A stretch of DNA of 64,000 nucleotides from CAYNRE01 sp964399535 (GTDB lineage: Bacteria; Planctomycetota; Planctomycetia; Pirellulales; CAYNRE01), in the NCBI GenBank assembly GCA_964399535.1, contig CAYNRE010000044.1:39904-103903 (forward strand), written 5' to 3'. The notes beneath the pieces are model-generated. The model saw only the letters and a list, made by a program, of their open reading frames with translations. It was not told the origin of the DNA and did no database searches. Positions 1 through 10,000 of this stretch are shown here, piece by piece (position 1 is the stretch's first letter; every line of letters starts with the position of its first letter). The position numbers and the translations under genes were made by a program.

Positions 1-1697
1 CAAAAGCGTTCCAGTTGGCAGCGGGCCCACCCGAGCGTGGCGCTCGGGGAATGAGCTTGCTGGCCGAGCGAGGAGAGCACCTGCTGGTACTGTTCGGCGG
101 CGAAAGACCAGGCCTCGGCCTCTTCCCAGGCCTCGGCCGCGGCCCAGCGGAACAGCGGTGGGAAGTCGGCTAGTCGAGCGGCCTGCTCGTAGGCCACCGC
201 GGCCCGGTCGGGCAGGCCCAGAGTGCGAAAGCTTTCGGCCTGGGCGTTGAGCAGCGCGATCGAAGCCCCGGTTGCGGCGACCACCGACTGCGAGCTTTCG
301 CGGTTGAGGGCCACGTCGAACCGATTGACGGCCTCGTAATGGCGCCCCGTCTGTTGAGCGACCTGGCCCTCGAGATAGGCAACCACTGGGTCGACATTGT
401 CGGGCAGCGGGCGGGGAACCAGCTTGGCCCTACGGCGAGCCACGGCAGCCAGCGCCGCTCGGGCTTCCTCGAGCCGGCCGAGCGAAATCAGCAACTCGGC
501 CCGGCTCAGGTTCAGCCCCAGATCGTCGGGATCGGTTTGCGTCAGCCCCCGGTTCCAAACCGCCAGGGCTTCGTCGGCATCGCCCGAGGCCAAGCGCATT
601 TGTCCCAGGCCCAGGTAACCGCGTGGATCGCTGGGCGACTGGTCGATGAGCCTTTGGAAGAAGTCTTCGGCCGCGGCGGTTTCGCCTTGTTTTTGTGCCA
701 AAGTGGCTGCCTGCGCCACGAGTTCGGGGGAACTCTCGTTGGTGTCAAGGGCTTGTCGTACGCGCTGCGGACCGGGGTCGATACCGTACTTTCGGCAGTA
801 CTCCAAATAGGTGAGCCAGGTTTGCGAATCGAGCTGGTCCCCGCCAACGAGTTGCTGCATCACCTGGTCGGCTTCAGCTTGGGCCTTGGGGCCGCGCTCG
901 GGCACCTCCTGGCGAAGGGTTTCCGCCAGCGCCAGGGCCACCTCGGCATCGCGCGGGTGGCTGGCCAAGGCGGCCTCGAGCGCGGGGCGAACCCCCTCCC
1001 AATCTTGGCGGGCATCGAGCCGGGCCGCCTGGTAGCTGGCCAGCCCGCGCACCCGCAGGCCGACCGCGTCGGTCGGATCCTCGCGGAGCAGCTCTTCGGC
1101 CTGCTCGATCGCGGCCGGGAAGCGTTCGTTTTCCAGCAGCAGTTCGGCCAGACGTCGCCGCAGGGCCGGGCGCCCCCCGGAGCGCGCGAGCGCTTCGTAA
1201 AACACGCCGATGACTTCCGCGCGTTGAAAAATGCCGCTTTGGCGCCGGTCGAGCGACAGCGCCATGCGAATCCAGACGTCGGCATCGTCCGGGAAGAACT
1301 GCAAGTAGGCGAAGTAACTTCGCGCGGCGGCGTTCCAGTCTTGCTGGGCCTCGTAGATTTCGGCCCGATCGACCAGCGCGCCCGCTCCGCGAACCACCTG
1401 ATAGCCGCGCCAGGCAAGGGCCGCGGGAATCAGCAGGCCCAGCGCGATGCCGGTGCGCACGATGACCAACAGGTTCCAAACCCGGCGTGGGCCGCCGGGC
1501 GAACGGGCGCGAGCCGCCGGAAACAACGACCCGCCGGCCGTGGCCATCTCGGGCACGGCGGGGCGAACCAGGGCGTCGATCAGCGAGTCGAGCGGAATGG
1601 GGACGAGCTCGTCCGAGCGAGATTGCGACCCTCGCCGGCGCGAGCGGTGGCTGCGCCGCCGCCTGGGGTCGGGCCGGAATTCGTCGGCGGAAGACAT
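1..1697 (-). CDS. TPR-repeat membrane protein, partial (C-terminus beyond left edge)
   Basis: The minus-strand frame starting at ATG 1697 is open for about 565 codons and reaches the left edge without a stop. The N-terminus (residues 1-70) is Arg/Ser-rich and probably cytoplasmic. One hydrophobic segment follows at about residues 73-96 (VWNLLVIVRTGIALGL...). The rest is Ala/Leu-rich helical repeats of TPR type, for example EAQQDWNAAARSYFAYLQFF and GYLGLGQMRLASGDADEAL. TPR arrays mediate protein-protein contacts, so this is probably a membrane-anchored scaffold or assembly protein. The specific role is unknown. Coding sense is clear from the regular TPR pattern. A long ORF on the opposite strand is a shadow. 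A sigma-70-like promoter lies about 120 bases upstream. Confidence 0.85.
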   Translation of the reverse strand, partial: MSSADEFRPDPRRRRSHRSRRRGSQSRSDELVPIPLDSLIDALVRPAVPEMATAGGSLFPAARARSPGGPRRVWNLLVIVRTGIALGLLIPAALAWRGYQVVRGAGALVDRAEIYEAQQDWNAAARSYFAYLQFFPDDADVWIRMALSLDRRQSGIFQRAEVIGVFYEALARSGGRPALRRRLAELLLENERFPAAIEQAEELLREDPTDAVGLRVRGLASYQAARLDARQDWEGVRPALEAALASHPRDAEVALALAETLRQEVPERGPKAQAEADQVMQQLVGGDQLDSQTWLTYLEYCRKYGIDPGPQRVRQALDTNESSPELVAQAATLAQKQGETAAAEDFFQRLIDQSPSDPRGYLGLGQMRLASGDADEALAVWNRGLTQTDPDDLGLNLSRAELLISLGRLEEARAALAAVARRRAKLVPRPLPDNVDPVVAYLEGQVAQQTGRHYEAVNRFDVALNRESSQSVVAATGASIALLNAQAESFRTLGLPDRAAVAYEQAARLADFPPLFRWAAAEAWEEAEAWSFAAEQYQQVLSSLGQQAHSPSATLGWARCQLERF

Positions 1698-1816
1698 GAA
1701 CCAACTGCTTGCCCGGCGCTACCTGCTACGAGCGCGCGGCCAACGGCCCTTCCCGCCGCGAGCCTGCGCCGGCCGTTTGGCGCGGTTTGCGGCTGGGAAT
1801 TGACGCCCCAGCCTGT

Positions 1817-1845
1817 ACCCTACCGCCGAGTGTAAGTCGGGTCAA
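1817..1845 (-). promoter_or_regulatory. Candidate sigma-70 promoter for the TPR gene
   Basis: Read on the minus strand, TTGACC (1845-1840) and TAGGGT (1822-1817) are separated by exactly 17 bases. The -10 keeps only the three most conserved positions (T1, A2, T6). It lies about 120 bases upstream of the TPR start codon in an otherwise gene-free stretch. Confidence 0.4.
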
Positions 1846-1920
1846 GGTAATGGATTACATGCAGAGACTTAAGGCCATGGTGCTGCTCTGGTGCTGCCGC
1901 TTGCCAATGGGGCCGCCCGG

Positions 1921-3063
1921 TTACCAGGCCCGCTCGTAAAGGGTCAACAGGTCGGCCTCGCTGCACTTGCGCGGGTTGGTCTGATGGCAGGAATCTTCGA
2001 ACGCCTTGGCGGCCAGCTTGGGAAGCGCCTCGCGCGGCACGTTCAAATCGCGAACCCGCTGGGTAATTCCCAGCTGGCGATTGAACCCCTCGAGAAAATC
2101 GGCCACTTGGGCGGCCGGGTCGCTGCCGACCGCCAAACCCAAGGCGTCGGCCACGCGGGCGTACTGCCGTGTGTCGGTCTCGCCGTTGAATCGCACCACC
2201 GTGGGCAGCACTACCGCGTTGGCCAGCCCGTGGTGCGCGCCGAACTCGGTGGAAAGGGGATGCGCCAGCGAATGGGCCGCGCCCAAATCCTTTTGAAAGG
2301 CTACGGCGCCCATCGAAGCGGCAATTAGCATTCGGCCCCGGGCCTCTAGGTCCGCGCCCTGGTGCACGGCGCGGGGCAGGTACTGCCGCACGAGCCGCAC
2401 CGCCTCCAGCGCGATTGCATCGCACATCGGATGAAACGTGGGGCAGACGAACGACTCGATGGCGTGCGTCATGGCGTCCATGCCCGTGGCGGCGGTTAAA
2501 TGCGGGGGCAGGCCCACGGTCAGCTCGGCATCGAGAATGGCGAGGTCCGGCATCAGCGGTGGGCCAAAGATGACCACTTTGCGCCCCAGCGAGGGCACCG
2601 TCAGCACCGAACTGCGCCCCACCTCGCTGCCGGTGCCGGCGGTGGTGGGAATGGCGCAAAACGGCACCAACTGGCGCGGCAGGCTTGCCGGATCGACCTC
2701 GGACACACGCTTTTGGGGAAACTGTACCTTGATCCGCACCGCCTTCCCGGCATCGAGCGCGCTGCCCCCTCCCAGGCCGATCACCGCGTCGCAATCGCCC
2801 TGGCGAAACGTATCGAAGGCGTCTTCGACATCTTGCTCGAGCGGGTTGGGATGCACGCCCGAGAAGCATTTCCAGCGGCCCGGCCAAACCTGGTCGAGCG
2901 TGGCCGTGGCCAGGCGAAAGGCCTCGGTCCGGGGGAGCGCTTCGTCGACCACGAGCAGCGGGCTCTGCACCGCGTACTGTTGGGCAAACTCGGCCAACTT
3001 GCCTCGGGCGCCAGGACCAAACTGAATGATGGTCGGAAAACTGAAGCGGATCACCTCCGACAT
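1921..3063 (-). CDS. Iron-containing alcohol dehydrogenase (group III)
   Basis: A 380-residue protein of usual length for Fe-dependent alcohol dehydrogenases, which oxidise or reduce alcohols and aldehydes with NAD(P). The N-terminal Rossmann-like half carries the dinucleotide motif GGGSALDAGKAV and the family signature GTGSEVG. The C-terminal helical half carries the metal ligands, seen as the DAMTH pair and in HSLAHPLSTEFGAHHGLANA. The ATG at 3063 is preferred because GGGGGTG lies 5-6 bases upstream. An in-frame TTG four codons earlier overlaps that ribosome-binding site. It is divergent from the FAD oxidoreductase, which could be a pathway partner, but nothing in the sequence fixes the substrate. 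Confidence 0.93.
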   Translation of the reverse strand: MSEVIRFSFPTIIQFGPGARGKLAEFAQQYAVQSPLLVVDEALPRTEAFRLATATLDQVWPGRWKCFSGVHPNPLEQDVEDAFDTFRQGDCDAVIGLGGGSALDAGKAVRIKVQFPQKRVSEVDPASLPRQLVPFCAIPTTAGTGSEVGRSSVLTVPSLGRKVVIFGPPLMPDLAILDAELTVGLPPHLTAATGMDAMTHAIESFVCPTFHPMCDAIALEAVRLVRQYLPRAVHQGADLEARGRMLIAASMGAVAFQKDLGAAHSLAHPLSTEFGAHHGLANAVVLPTVVRFNGETDTRQYARVADALGLAVGSDPAAQVADFLEGFNRQLGITQRVRDLNVPREALPKLAAKAFEDSCHQTNPRKCSEADLLTLYERAW

Positions 3064-3383
3064 GGTCACCCCCAATTGGTGTGTTGCAAGCGGCCCCGCG
3101 GCGTAGCCCGCGCGGGGGTGGCCCCGCTCGTCTCGGCGGGAAAGCCAGCACTCGGGGAGAATAGGTCCGGCGGCGGCGCGGCGTCAAGCGGTGCGGGGGC
3201 GGGCGGTATCGCCCCAGTCGCTCGCCGCGCCGACCGCAGCGCCCTGCGCCGCGGCGCTTGACGCTACGGCGGCCCCGGCACGAAAATCCCTGCCCGGCGA
3301 GTTGCGTGCCCAGCGGTGCGCGTGCGCCTAGATCTTTCGAGACGCCAGCAATCCATCCTGTAACTCGAGGGGGCAACCCACCC
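3064..3383. other. Divergent intergenic region
   Basis: This 320-base GC-rich stretch between the Fe-alcohol dehydrogenase (minus) and the FAD oxidoreductase (plus) must hold both promoters. I see no convincing -35/-10 pair, hairpin or small ORF in it. A longer plus-strand reading of the oxidoreductase enters it but lacks family-like sequence. Confidence 0.5.
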
Positions 3384-4637
3384 GTGGCAAACCCGGAAAC
3401 GGCCGACGTGCTCATTATCGGCGGCGGCGTGGCCGGCGCCAGCACGGCCATGCAACTGGCGCTGCGCGGGCAGCGCGTGACGGTACTGGAGCGCCAACTA
3501 CTAGGGGCCGGCTCAACCGGGCGAGCCGCCGGGCTGCTTGGGCAACTACGCTCGACGCGTGCGGCCACGGCCATGTTGGTCGAGGGGCTGGCCGTGGTGC
3601 GCGAGCTGGAGCAGCGCACCGGCACCCGGATTTTCGTCGAGACTGGCTCACTTCGTGTGGCCTCGACGGCCGAGCGAGCGCAGGAAATTCGCGAGCACGT
3701 GGCCCTGGGCCGCGAGGTGGGTCTGCCCGTCGACTTGCTCCCCCAGGACGAGGTTGCCCGGCTACTGCCCTACATGCGGACCGACGACCTGGTCGAGGCC
3801 TGTTACTGCCCGACCGACGGCCATTTGCAGCCGGCCGAACTGCTGGCGGCCTTTGTCGCCGTGGCCCGCCAGCACGGGGCCCAGTTCCTCACGCAAACGC
3901 CGGTGGAAAAAGTATTGATTCGTCAAGGGCGAGCCGAGGGAGTGGTCGCCGGAGGCCGAGAGTTTCACGCCCCCGTCATCGTCAACGCCGCGGGCCCCTG
4001 GTCGTACCTGGTGGCCGATTTGGCCGAAACGCGGCTACCCACCGCGGGCATCGGCCATTTTTACCTGACGACGGTGCCCGTGCCCGAGCACCCGGTCGAT
4101 CGCCACAGCCCGGCGGTACGCGATCGTCAACTGCGCATTTATTCGCGGCCCGAGGCGGGCGGCCTGCTCGTGGGCATGTACGAGGCCGAGCCGGTCGAGT
4201 ACGACATGCAGGCCCTGGGCCCTGAATTCGACATGTCGCAAATGCGCGTGGCCCGCGATGCCTACCACGCCGCGCTATTGATCGATGCTGCCCGGCAAAG
4301 GTTCCCCTTCATCCATGAGCGAACTCCGCTGAGTTTCACCCACGGAATCATGACCTTTACGCCCGACGGCAAGCCCTGTTGCGGCAGCCATGGCGACGTG
4401 GCGGGCCTGTACCACTGCGCCGGCTTCAGTGGGCATGGCATCGTGCAAAGCCCGGCCATCGGGCTGATCATGAGCGAGTTGATTCTCGACGGGAAGAGCC
4501 GGCTGGACATTCACGAGATCGAAGCCGACCGGTTCTTCGATCTGCTCGAACTGGCCGATCGGGGCGAGGTGCGCCGCCGCTGCCGGGAAATGTATGGCAA
4601 CTATTACGGGCAAGTCGTACTGAACAAGAGCGAATAA
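3384..4637 (+). CDS. FAD-dependent oxidoreductase (DAO / sarcosine-oxidase-like)
   Basis: A 417-residue DAO-type flavoprotein. The dinucleotide-binding motif IIGGGVAGASTAMQLA begins about residue 11, ending in an acidic residue (VTVLER) that would bind the FAD ribose. The stretch GSTGRAAGLLGQ is typical of sarcosine and dimethylglycine oxidase-like enzymes. The C-terminal FAD-contact loop HCAGFSGHGIVQSPAIGL is also present. Members oxidise secondary or tertiary amines or D-amino acids; the substrate is unknown here. I chose GTG 3384 because the family N-terminus begins directly after it (VANPETADVLIIGGG) and GAGGGGG lies about 10 bases upstream. The 42 codons before it, back to an ATG at 3258, look non-coding. 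Confidence 0.9.
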   Translation: MANPETADVLIIGGGVAGASTAMQLALRGQRVTVLERQLLGAGSTGRAAGLLGQLRSTRAATAMLVEGLAVVRELEQRTGTRIFVETGSLRVASTAERAQEIREHVALGREVGLPVDLLPQDEVARLLPYMRTDDLVEACYCPTDGHLQPAELLAAFVAVARQHGAQFLTQTPVEKVLIRQGRAEGVVAGGREFHAPVIVNAAGPWSYLVADLAETRLPTAGIGHFYLTTVPVPEHPVDRHSPAVRDRQLRIYSRPEAGGLLVGMYEAEPVEYDMQALGPEFDMSQMRVARDAYHAALLIDAARQRFPFIHERTPLSFTHGIMTFTPDGKPCCGSHGDVAGLYHCAGFSGHGIVQSPAIGLIMSELILDGKSRLDIHEIEADRFFDLLELADRGEVRRRCREMYGNYYGQVVLNKSE

Positions 4638-4697
4638 CGCCCGCGCGAATCAATTGCGGGCCGGGTTGGCCCAACCGAGCGCGGAGATTCGGCGGAG

Positions 4698-5981
4698 CTA
4701 ACCGGCGCGCAGCGCCGCTCGGGCCGCCTCGATCGTGGTTTCGATATCGGCCGGTGTATGGGCCGCCGAGACGAACAACGCTTCGAACTGGCTGCAGGGC
4801 ATGTACACCCCCCGCTCGATGAGCTCCCAGAAATAGCGAGCGAAGCGAGCGGTGTCGCAGCGCGACGCGGCCGGCCAATTGGTCACGGGCTGGGGGTTGA
4901 AGAACAGCGTGAGCATGCTGCCAACGCGCGCCACGCTGTGGGGCACCCCGGCTTCGCGCGCCGCCGTTGCGAGCCCCGCGGCAAGCCGGGCGGAAAGCTG
5001 CTCCAGATGCTCGTAGGGCGATTCGTCGCGCAGCAGCTTGAGCGTGGCGATGCCGGCTGCCGTGGCCAGCGGGTTGCCACTGAGCGTGCCGGCCTGGAAG
5101 ACCGGGCCCGCGGGTAGCACCCGCTGCATAATCTCCTTTCGGCCGCCATAGGCCCCCACGGGCAGCCCGCCGCCGATGATTTTGCCCAGCGTCGTCAGGT
5201 CGGGGGTAACGCCGTAGCGGGCCTGGGCGCCGCCATAGGCCACGCGGAACCCGGTCATCACTTCATCGAAAATAAGCAGGGCGCCGTGCCGGGTGGTCAG
5301 CTCGCGGAGGGCCGTGAGCAGCTCGCGGGTCGGTTCGACCAGCCCCATATTGCCCACCACGGGTTCCAAAATCACGCCGGCGATCGCGGCGCCATGTTGG
5401 TCGAAAACTTGCTCGAGCGCCGCGACGTCGTTGTACTCCAAGAGGAGCGTATCGCGGGTCGTGCCCGCGGTTACGCCGGGTGAGTTGGGCACCCCCAGCG
5501 TGGCGGCCGAACTGCCCGCCGCCACCAGCAGGCTATCGACATGGCCGTGATAGCAGCCTGAGAACTTTACGATCTTGTCGCGCCCGGTGAATCCGCGGGC
5601 CAGGCGGATGGCGCTCATCGTGGCTTCGGTTCCCGAGCTGACCAGCCTGAGCTGCTGGATCGAAGGAACCGCCGCGATGACCAGCTCGGCCAGCTGGCTC
5701 TCGGCCTCGGTCGGAGCGCCGAAGCTGGTGCCCCGGGCGGCCGCCTCGACGATGGCCGAGATCACTCGGGGGTGGGCGTGGCCCAAAATCATCGGCCCCC
5801 AGGAGCCGATATAGTCGATGTAGCGGGCGCCATCGAGGTCCCAGAGATACGCCCCCTGGGCGCGAGCGATAAAGAGCGGCTGCCCCCCTACCCCGCCGAA
5901 GGCCCGGGCGGGGCTGTTGACGCCGCCGGGAATGGATTGCTGGGCGCGGGCAAACGCCGCCTGGCTGCGCGGATGATTCAC
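4698..5981 (-). CDS. hemL: Glutamate-1-semialdehyde 2,1-aminomutase
   Basis: This PLP enzyme converts glutamate-1-semialdehyde to 5-aminolevulinate, the C5-route entry to haem. The protein is 427 residues, the usual HemL length. The N-terminus has the family motif IPGGVNSPARAFGGVGG, the cofactor region has YHGHVDSLL and LIFDEVMTGFRVA, and the PLP lysine sits in TLGKIIGGGLPVGAYGG. The start is a GTG at 5981 overlapping the hemB stop codon by four bases (GTGA), which implies translational coupling. A longer reading to 6095 would overlap hemB by over 100 bases and adds non-family sequence. The gene lies directly downstream of hemB, so the two tetrapyrrole steps are made together. Confidence 0.96.
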   Translation of the reverse strand: MNHPRSQAAFARAQQSIPGGVNSPARAFGGVGGQPLFIARAQGAYLWDLDGARYIDYIGSWGPMILGHAHPRVISAIVEAAARGTSFGAPTEAESQLAELVIAAVPSIQQLRLVSSGTEATMSAIRLARGFTGRDKIVKFSGCYHGHVDSLLVAAGSSAATLGVPNSPGVTAGTTRDTLLLEYNDVAALEQVFDQHGAAIAGVILEPVVGNMGLVEPTRELLTALRELTTRHGALLIFDEVMTGFRVAYGGAQARYGVTPDLTTLGKIIGGGLPVGAYGGRKEIMQRVLPAGPVFQAGTLSGNPLATAAGIATLKLLRDESPYEHLEQLSARLAAGLATAAREAGVPHSVARVGSMLTLFFNPQPVTNWPAASRCDTARFARYFWELIERGVYMPCSQFEALFVSAAHTPADIETTIEAARAALRAG

Positions 5982-7024
5982 GGATTGATTAGCCACGGAC
6001 CGACCTGTTTGGCCCAATAGGTAATGATGATGCTGGCCCCCGCGCGGCGAATGGCGGTGAGCATTTCCAAGGCGGTGGCTCGCAGGTCGAGCCAACCTTG
6101 CTGGGCGGCGGCATGCACCATGCTGTATTCGCCGGAAACGTTATACGCCGCCAGCGGCACGCCGGGAAACCGCTCGCCCACCAGGCGAATGATGTCCAGG
6201 TAGGCCAGCGCCGGTTTGACCATCACCAGGTCGGCCCCCTCGGCCAGATCGAGCGCCACCTCGCGCAGTGCCTGTTCCGCGGCCGCGGCAGGATCCATCT
6301 GATAGGCCCGGCGGTCGCCGAACTGGGGAGTGCTTTCCGCCGCTTCGCGAAACGGGCCGTAAAACGCGCTGGCGTACTTGGCGGCGTAGCTCAAGATGGG
6401 CACATGGCCGAAGTCGGCCGCGTCGAGCTCGCGGCGAATCGCGGCGACCATGCCGTCCATCATGCCGCTGGGGGCCACCACGTCGACCCCGGCCCGGGCA
6501 TGGCTTACGGCCTGGCGCCCCAGCAGCTCCAGCGTGGCATCGTTATCCACATCCATCCGCCCGGAACGATCGTTGACCACGCCGCAGTGGCCGTGGTCGG
6601 TGTACTCGCAGAAACAGACGTCGCTAATCACCAACACGCCGGGGGCCCGCTGCTTGATGCGCTGGGCGGCCTGCTGCACGATTCCGTCCGAGGCGTACCC
6701 GTCGCTCCCCCGGGCATCTTTCTGGGCGGGGATGCCGAACAGAAGGACGCCCCCCAGGCCGAGCGAGCCCACCTCGTCGATTTCGCGGTCGAGCTGGTCG
6801 AGCGAAAGCTGGAAGTGGCCAGGCATCGAACCGATGGGCTGCCGCACCCGCTCGCCCGGCCGTACAAACAGCGGCAGAACCAGGTGCCCCGGGTCGAGCT
6901 GCACCTCGCGCACCAACTGGCGCAGGGCGGGGTGATAGCGCAGCCGGCGCATCCGCGTGGAGGGGAAACCGGACGGGCCGCCCGAGCCCTGGGGCTCGAG
7001 CGAGGCGTGGGGCGAATTCAACAC
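5978..7024 (-). CDS. hemB: Delta-aminolevulinic acid dehydratase (porphobilinogen synthase)
   Basis: HemB condenses two 5-aminolevulinate molecules to porphobilinogen. The two Schiff-base lysines are visible in SYAAKYASAFYGPFREA and in MVKPALAYLD. The zinc-site cysteines are in DVCFCEYTDHGHCG, so this is the zinc-using type. The reading from GTG 7024 gives 348 residues, slightly longer than usual. ATG 6952 (MRRLRYHPAL) gives a more typical 324 residues but has no clear ribosome-binding site. The gene begins only four bases after the stop of the WD40/cytochrome gene and ends overlapping hemL, so the three are probably one transcript. Confidence 0.96.
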   Translation of the reverse strand: MLNSPHASLEPQGSGGPSGFPSTRMRRLRYHPALRQLVREVQLDPGHLVLPLFVRPGERVRQPIGSMPGHFQLSLDQLDREIDEVGSLGLGGVLLFGIPAQKDARGSDGYASDGIVQQAAQRIKQRAPGVLVISDVCFCEYTDHGHCGVVNDRSGRMDVDNDATLELLGRQAVSHARAGVDVVAPSGMMDGMVAAIRRELDAADFGHVPILSYAAKYASAFYGPFREAAESTPQFGDRRAYQMDPAAAAEQALREVALDLAEGADLVMVKPALAYLDIIRLVGERFPGVPLAAYNVSGEYSMVHAAAQQGWLDLRATALEMLTAIRRAGASIIITYWAKQVGPWLINP

Positions 7025-7028
7025 CGCA

Positions 7029-10000
7029 TTAATTCTCGCGCTGGGCTACGGTTTGCGGCTGGCGCACGTGAAACTGCACCGGCGCCGAGGCGACTCCGCC
7101 GGCATTGGTTGCCACGGCGGCCACGGCCCGGGTGGTTTCCGGCACCCAGGGGCGAGCCGTGAAGAAAATCTCCCGTTCGCTTTCGCTTTCAGGAATGAGC
7201 ACGCCGTTCAGGCCAATGTTGTCCACATACACCCCGTGCGGCAGATTCGGAACGCTGAAATTAACCAGCCCTTCGAAACCGCTGCGCTCGACCCGCAATC
7301 GGGCTGTAACCGTCTGGCCCGGGGCGACGGTAATCTCGGGCGGATCGAGGTATACCCGCAGTTTGGCTTCGTTGGCCAGGCGAATTTGTCCCAGCGGAGT
7401 AACCGGTTTGCTGACCGGCGAACCGGCGATCTGGGCGGTGGCCACGATGCGGTTGGCCTTGGCCGCTTCGTCGGCCGGCTGCGGTGCGTCGGGGGCGGCA
7501 TACAGGTAGGCCGTGGCTTCGGTCTGGCCTGCTTCCACCACCACGGGGCCGGTAAACGAGAAGCCCTCGGGCGCGCCTGAGAACGCCACACTCACTTCAT
7601 CGTCGAATCCGTCGCGGCGGTCGATCACGATCGTAATTGGCCGGGCCGTACCGGTCGCCACGGTCGGGTTGGCGGGCGAAACCGAAACCAAAAAGTCGGG
7701 CCGCGGCTGGCGAATGGCCAGGCGGTAGGCGAACTGCGGCCCCGCCAGCCCGCGCACATCGCGCACCCGCACCAGGTAGCCGCCATCGGCCGGGGCGGTG
7801 AAGGTCAGGCTTGAATCGCTCCCCCGCTTGCGCTGGCCGTCGTCGTCGTTCACGTAGGTGAGCGGGAATACCGGCAGCCCGGTGGCCGCGACCGGTTCAG
7901 TCACCGGCCTGGGTTCGACGATGTAACACGGCTCGTCCACGGCATGGGTCGTGGGGCTGGTGTCGAAGTACGAAACGCGCTGGCCTTTCCAGCCATAGAG
8001 CAGAAAGCCCGAATCGGGCCCCTGGGGCAAGCGGAACAACCGGCAAACCTCGCCCTGGAAGTAAACGAACTGGTTCAACTCCATCTCTTCCCAGTTGGTC
8101 AGCCGCACGTCGACCGTGAGCGAGTTAATCGGGCGGAAGGTGATGGCGCTATCGCGCACGGCGACCAGGTTCATTCGCGTCACTGGCTGGCCTTGGGCGT
8201 CGAGCACTTCGAGTTGCGAATCGAGCGGGCTGCCGCGCTCGGCGGCCACGGTTTCGACGATCCAGGTTTCGCCCTTGCGAGCATCGAAGCGCACCAGATC
8301 GACATCTTCCTCGGGCAGTTGGCCTTGCTGGTTACCGACACGCCAGATTCGCCCCTCGACCAAAGCGGGCAGTGTCACCGGCGTGGCCAACTCGGGGCGA
8401 TCGTTGGGTTCCACCTCGGCGGTGCTCGCCTGTCCGCCCACTTGCAGCTTGAAAGGGCGCCTCAGACGGAATTGACGCCGATCGATCGGCACCGTGGTCT
8501 CGGCCGCTTTGCCGGTAGCGACCGCCACGCGGGCTGGCTCGGGCAAATTGTAGCCGGCCAGTTCGATCTCGCTCTGGGTATCGGCCGGAGTGCCCAAGGG
8601 AAACACCCCCGTAACGTAGCCGAACGTGCCGACCGAGAGCCGGTAGAAGTGATTCGGTGAGCCCCCCAGCACCAGGTCTCCGACTTCGAGCGTGTAGCGA
8701 CCGGTGGCCGGCACCGTCACCGCCAGCAGCGGATCTTCCTGGCCTTCGTAGTCGTTGTTGGTGCTCAGCAGTCGGCCCTGGGAGTCGAACAGGGTGAGCA
8801 CCACGTCGGCTTTGGAGCCGAGCGAGGCGGCTGAGATTTCGCAAACCACGGTCTGGCCGGCCTGGGCCTCGAAACTGTAAACGTCGACGTCGCCGCTCGG
8901 ATCGAGTGCTCCCCACGCTCCCACGGGCAATCGAAGCGGCTGAGCCTGAGCCGTGGTCGAGTTGGGTTCCACCTCGGCCGCTTGGGGTAAATCGTCGAGC
9001 ACCAGCTTGAGCTTGTTGCTCGTGCCCCCGGCGGTTTTCAGCGCGATTTCGTAGGTGCCCGGCGCGAGGGTATCGTCGCTTTCGAGCTGGACCCAGAGTT
9101 GGCTGCCGGCGGAATCCGACTCGACGTCGAGCGCAGCGGCGTCTGGTGGCACCGCCTGGGCTCGCAGCGCCGGGTTGCTGGTTTGGATTTCCACAACGTC
9201 GCCGAGGGCTTTGCCTTCGACGAGCACGCGGGCGGTGACCCCCAGTTGAGCGCCCCGCGGAGAAAGGCTCGCCAGTTCAGGAGTGGGGGGCGGTGCCGGC
9301 TGCCCCGTGGCGGCCAGGTAAAGCTGCCCCGTGCCGTCGAGCCGGCCGACGGCCAGCAGCGTGCTGTCGGGCGAGAAGGCCAAGGCACTTGGCCAGTCGC
9401 CTTGCGCCGGTAGCGCTCGCAGCTCGCCGGCATCGCTCGAGCGCCAAAGCCGTACCTGGCGGTCTTCGGCCGCCGTGGCAATCGACTTGCCGTCGGGGCT
9501 GTAGGCCAACTGCAAAATGGCCGCTTCGTGCCCCACGCGCGAAAGCAACAGCGGGTTGGTGCCCTCGGCGCCGTCGGGGCTTACCTGCCAGATACGAATC
9601 CGGTTGTCGACTCCGGCCGCGGCCACCCGGCTGCCGTCGGGGCTGAAGGCAACCGTGTATAGCTCTTTCAGCGATTGCCCCAGGGTGTCGCGGCGCTCGC
9701 CGCTGGCCACCTCCCAAAGCTTCACCGTGCGGTCGGCGCTAGCGCTGGCCAGAAGTTTGCCATCTGGGCGAAACGCCAGATCGTAAATCGCCCCGCTATG
9801 GCCCTCGATGGTGCGCACGAGCAGGCCGGTGGCCGTTTCCCAGAGCATGACCCGCTGATCGTAGCTGCCCGTGGCCAACAGCGCTCCGTCTGGGGAAATC
9901 GCGACGGCGTAAATGGCGTCTTGATGGCCCTCGACGACGCGCACGAGTGACCCGGTCGAGGGATCCCAAAGGCGCACCTCGCCGAACAGCCCCGGTTCTC

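Noticed and set aside
339..1835. 498-residue plus-strand ORF
   Set aside because: It is antisense to a long TPR reading frame with a clear start, membrane segment and repeats; its own translation has no recognisable motif.
1820..3625. 601-residue minus-strand ORF
   Set aside because: It overlaps the alcohol dehydrogenase in another frame and is Arg/Pro-rich without family features.
4650..4680. Short GGTTGG/CCAACC hairpin between convergent genes
   Set aside because: A six-base-pair stem with a one-base loop and no T-run on either side; not a credible terminator.
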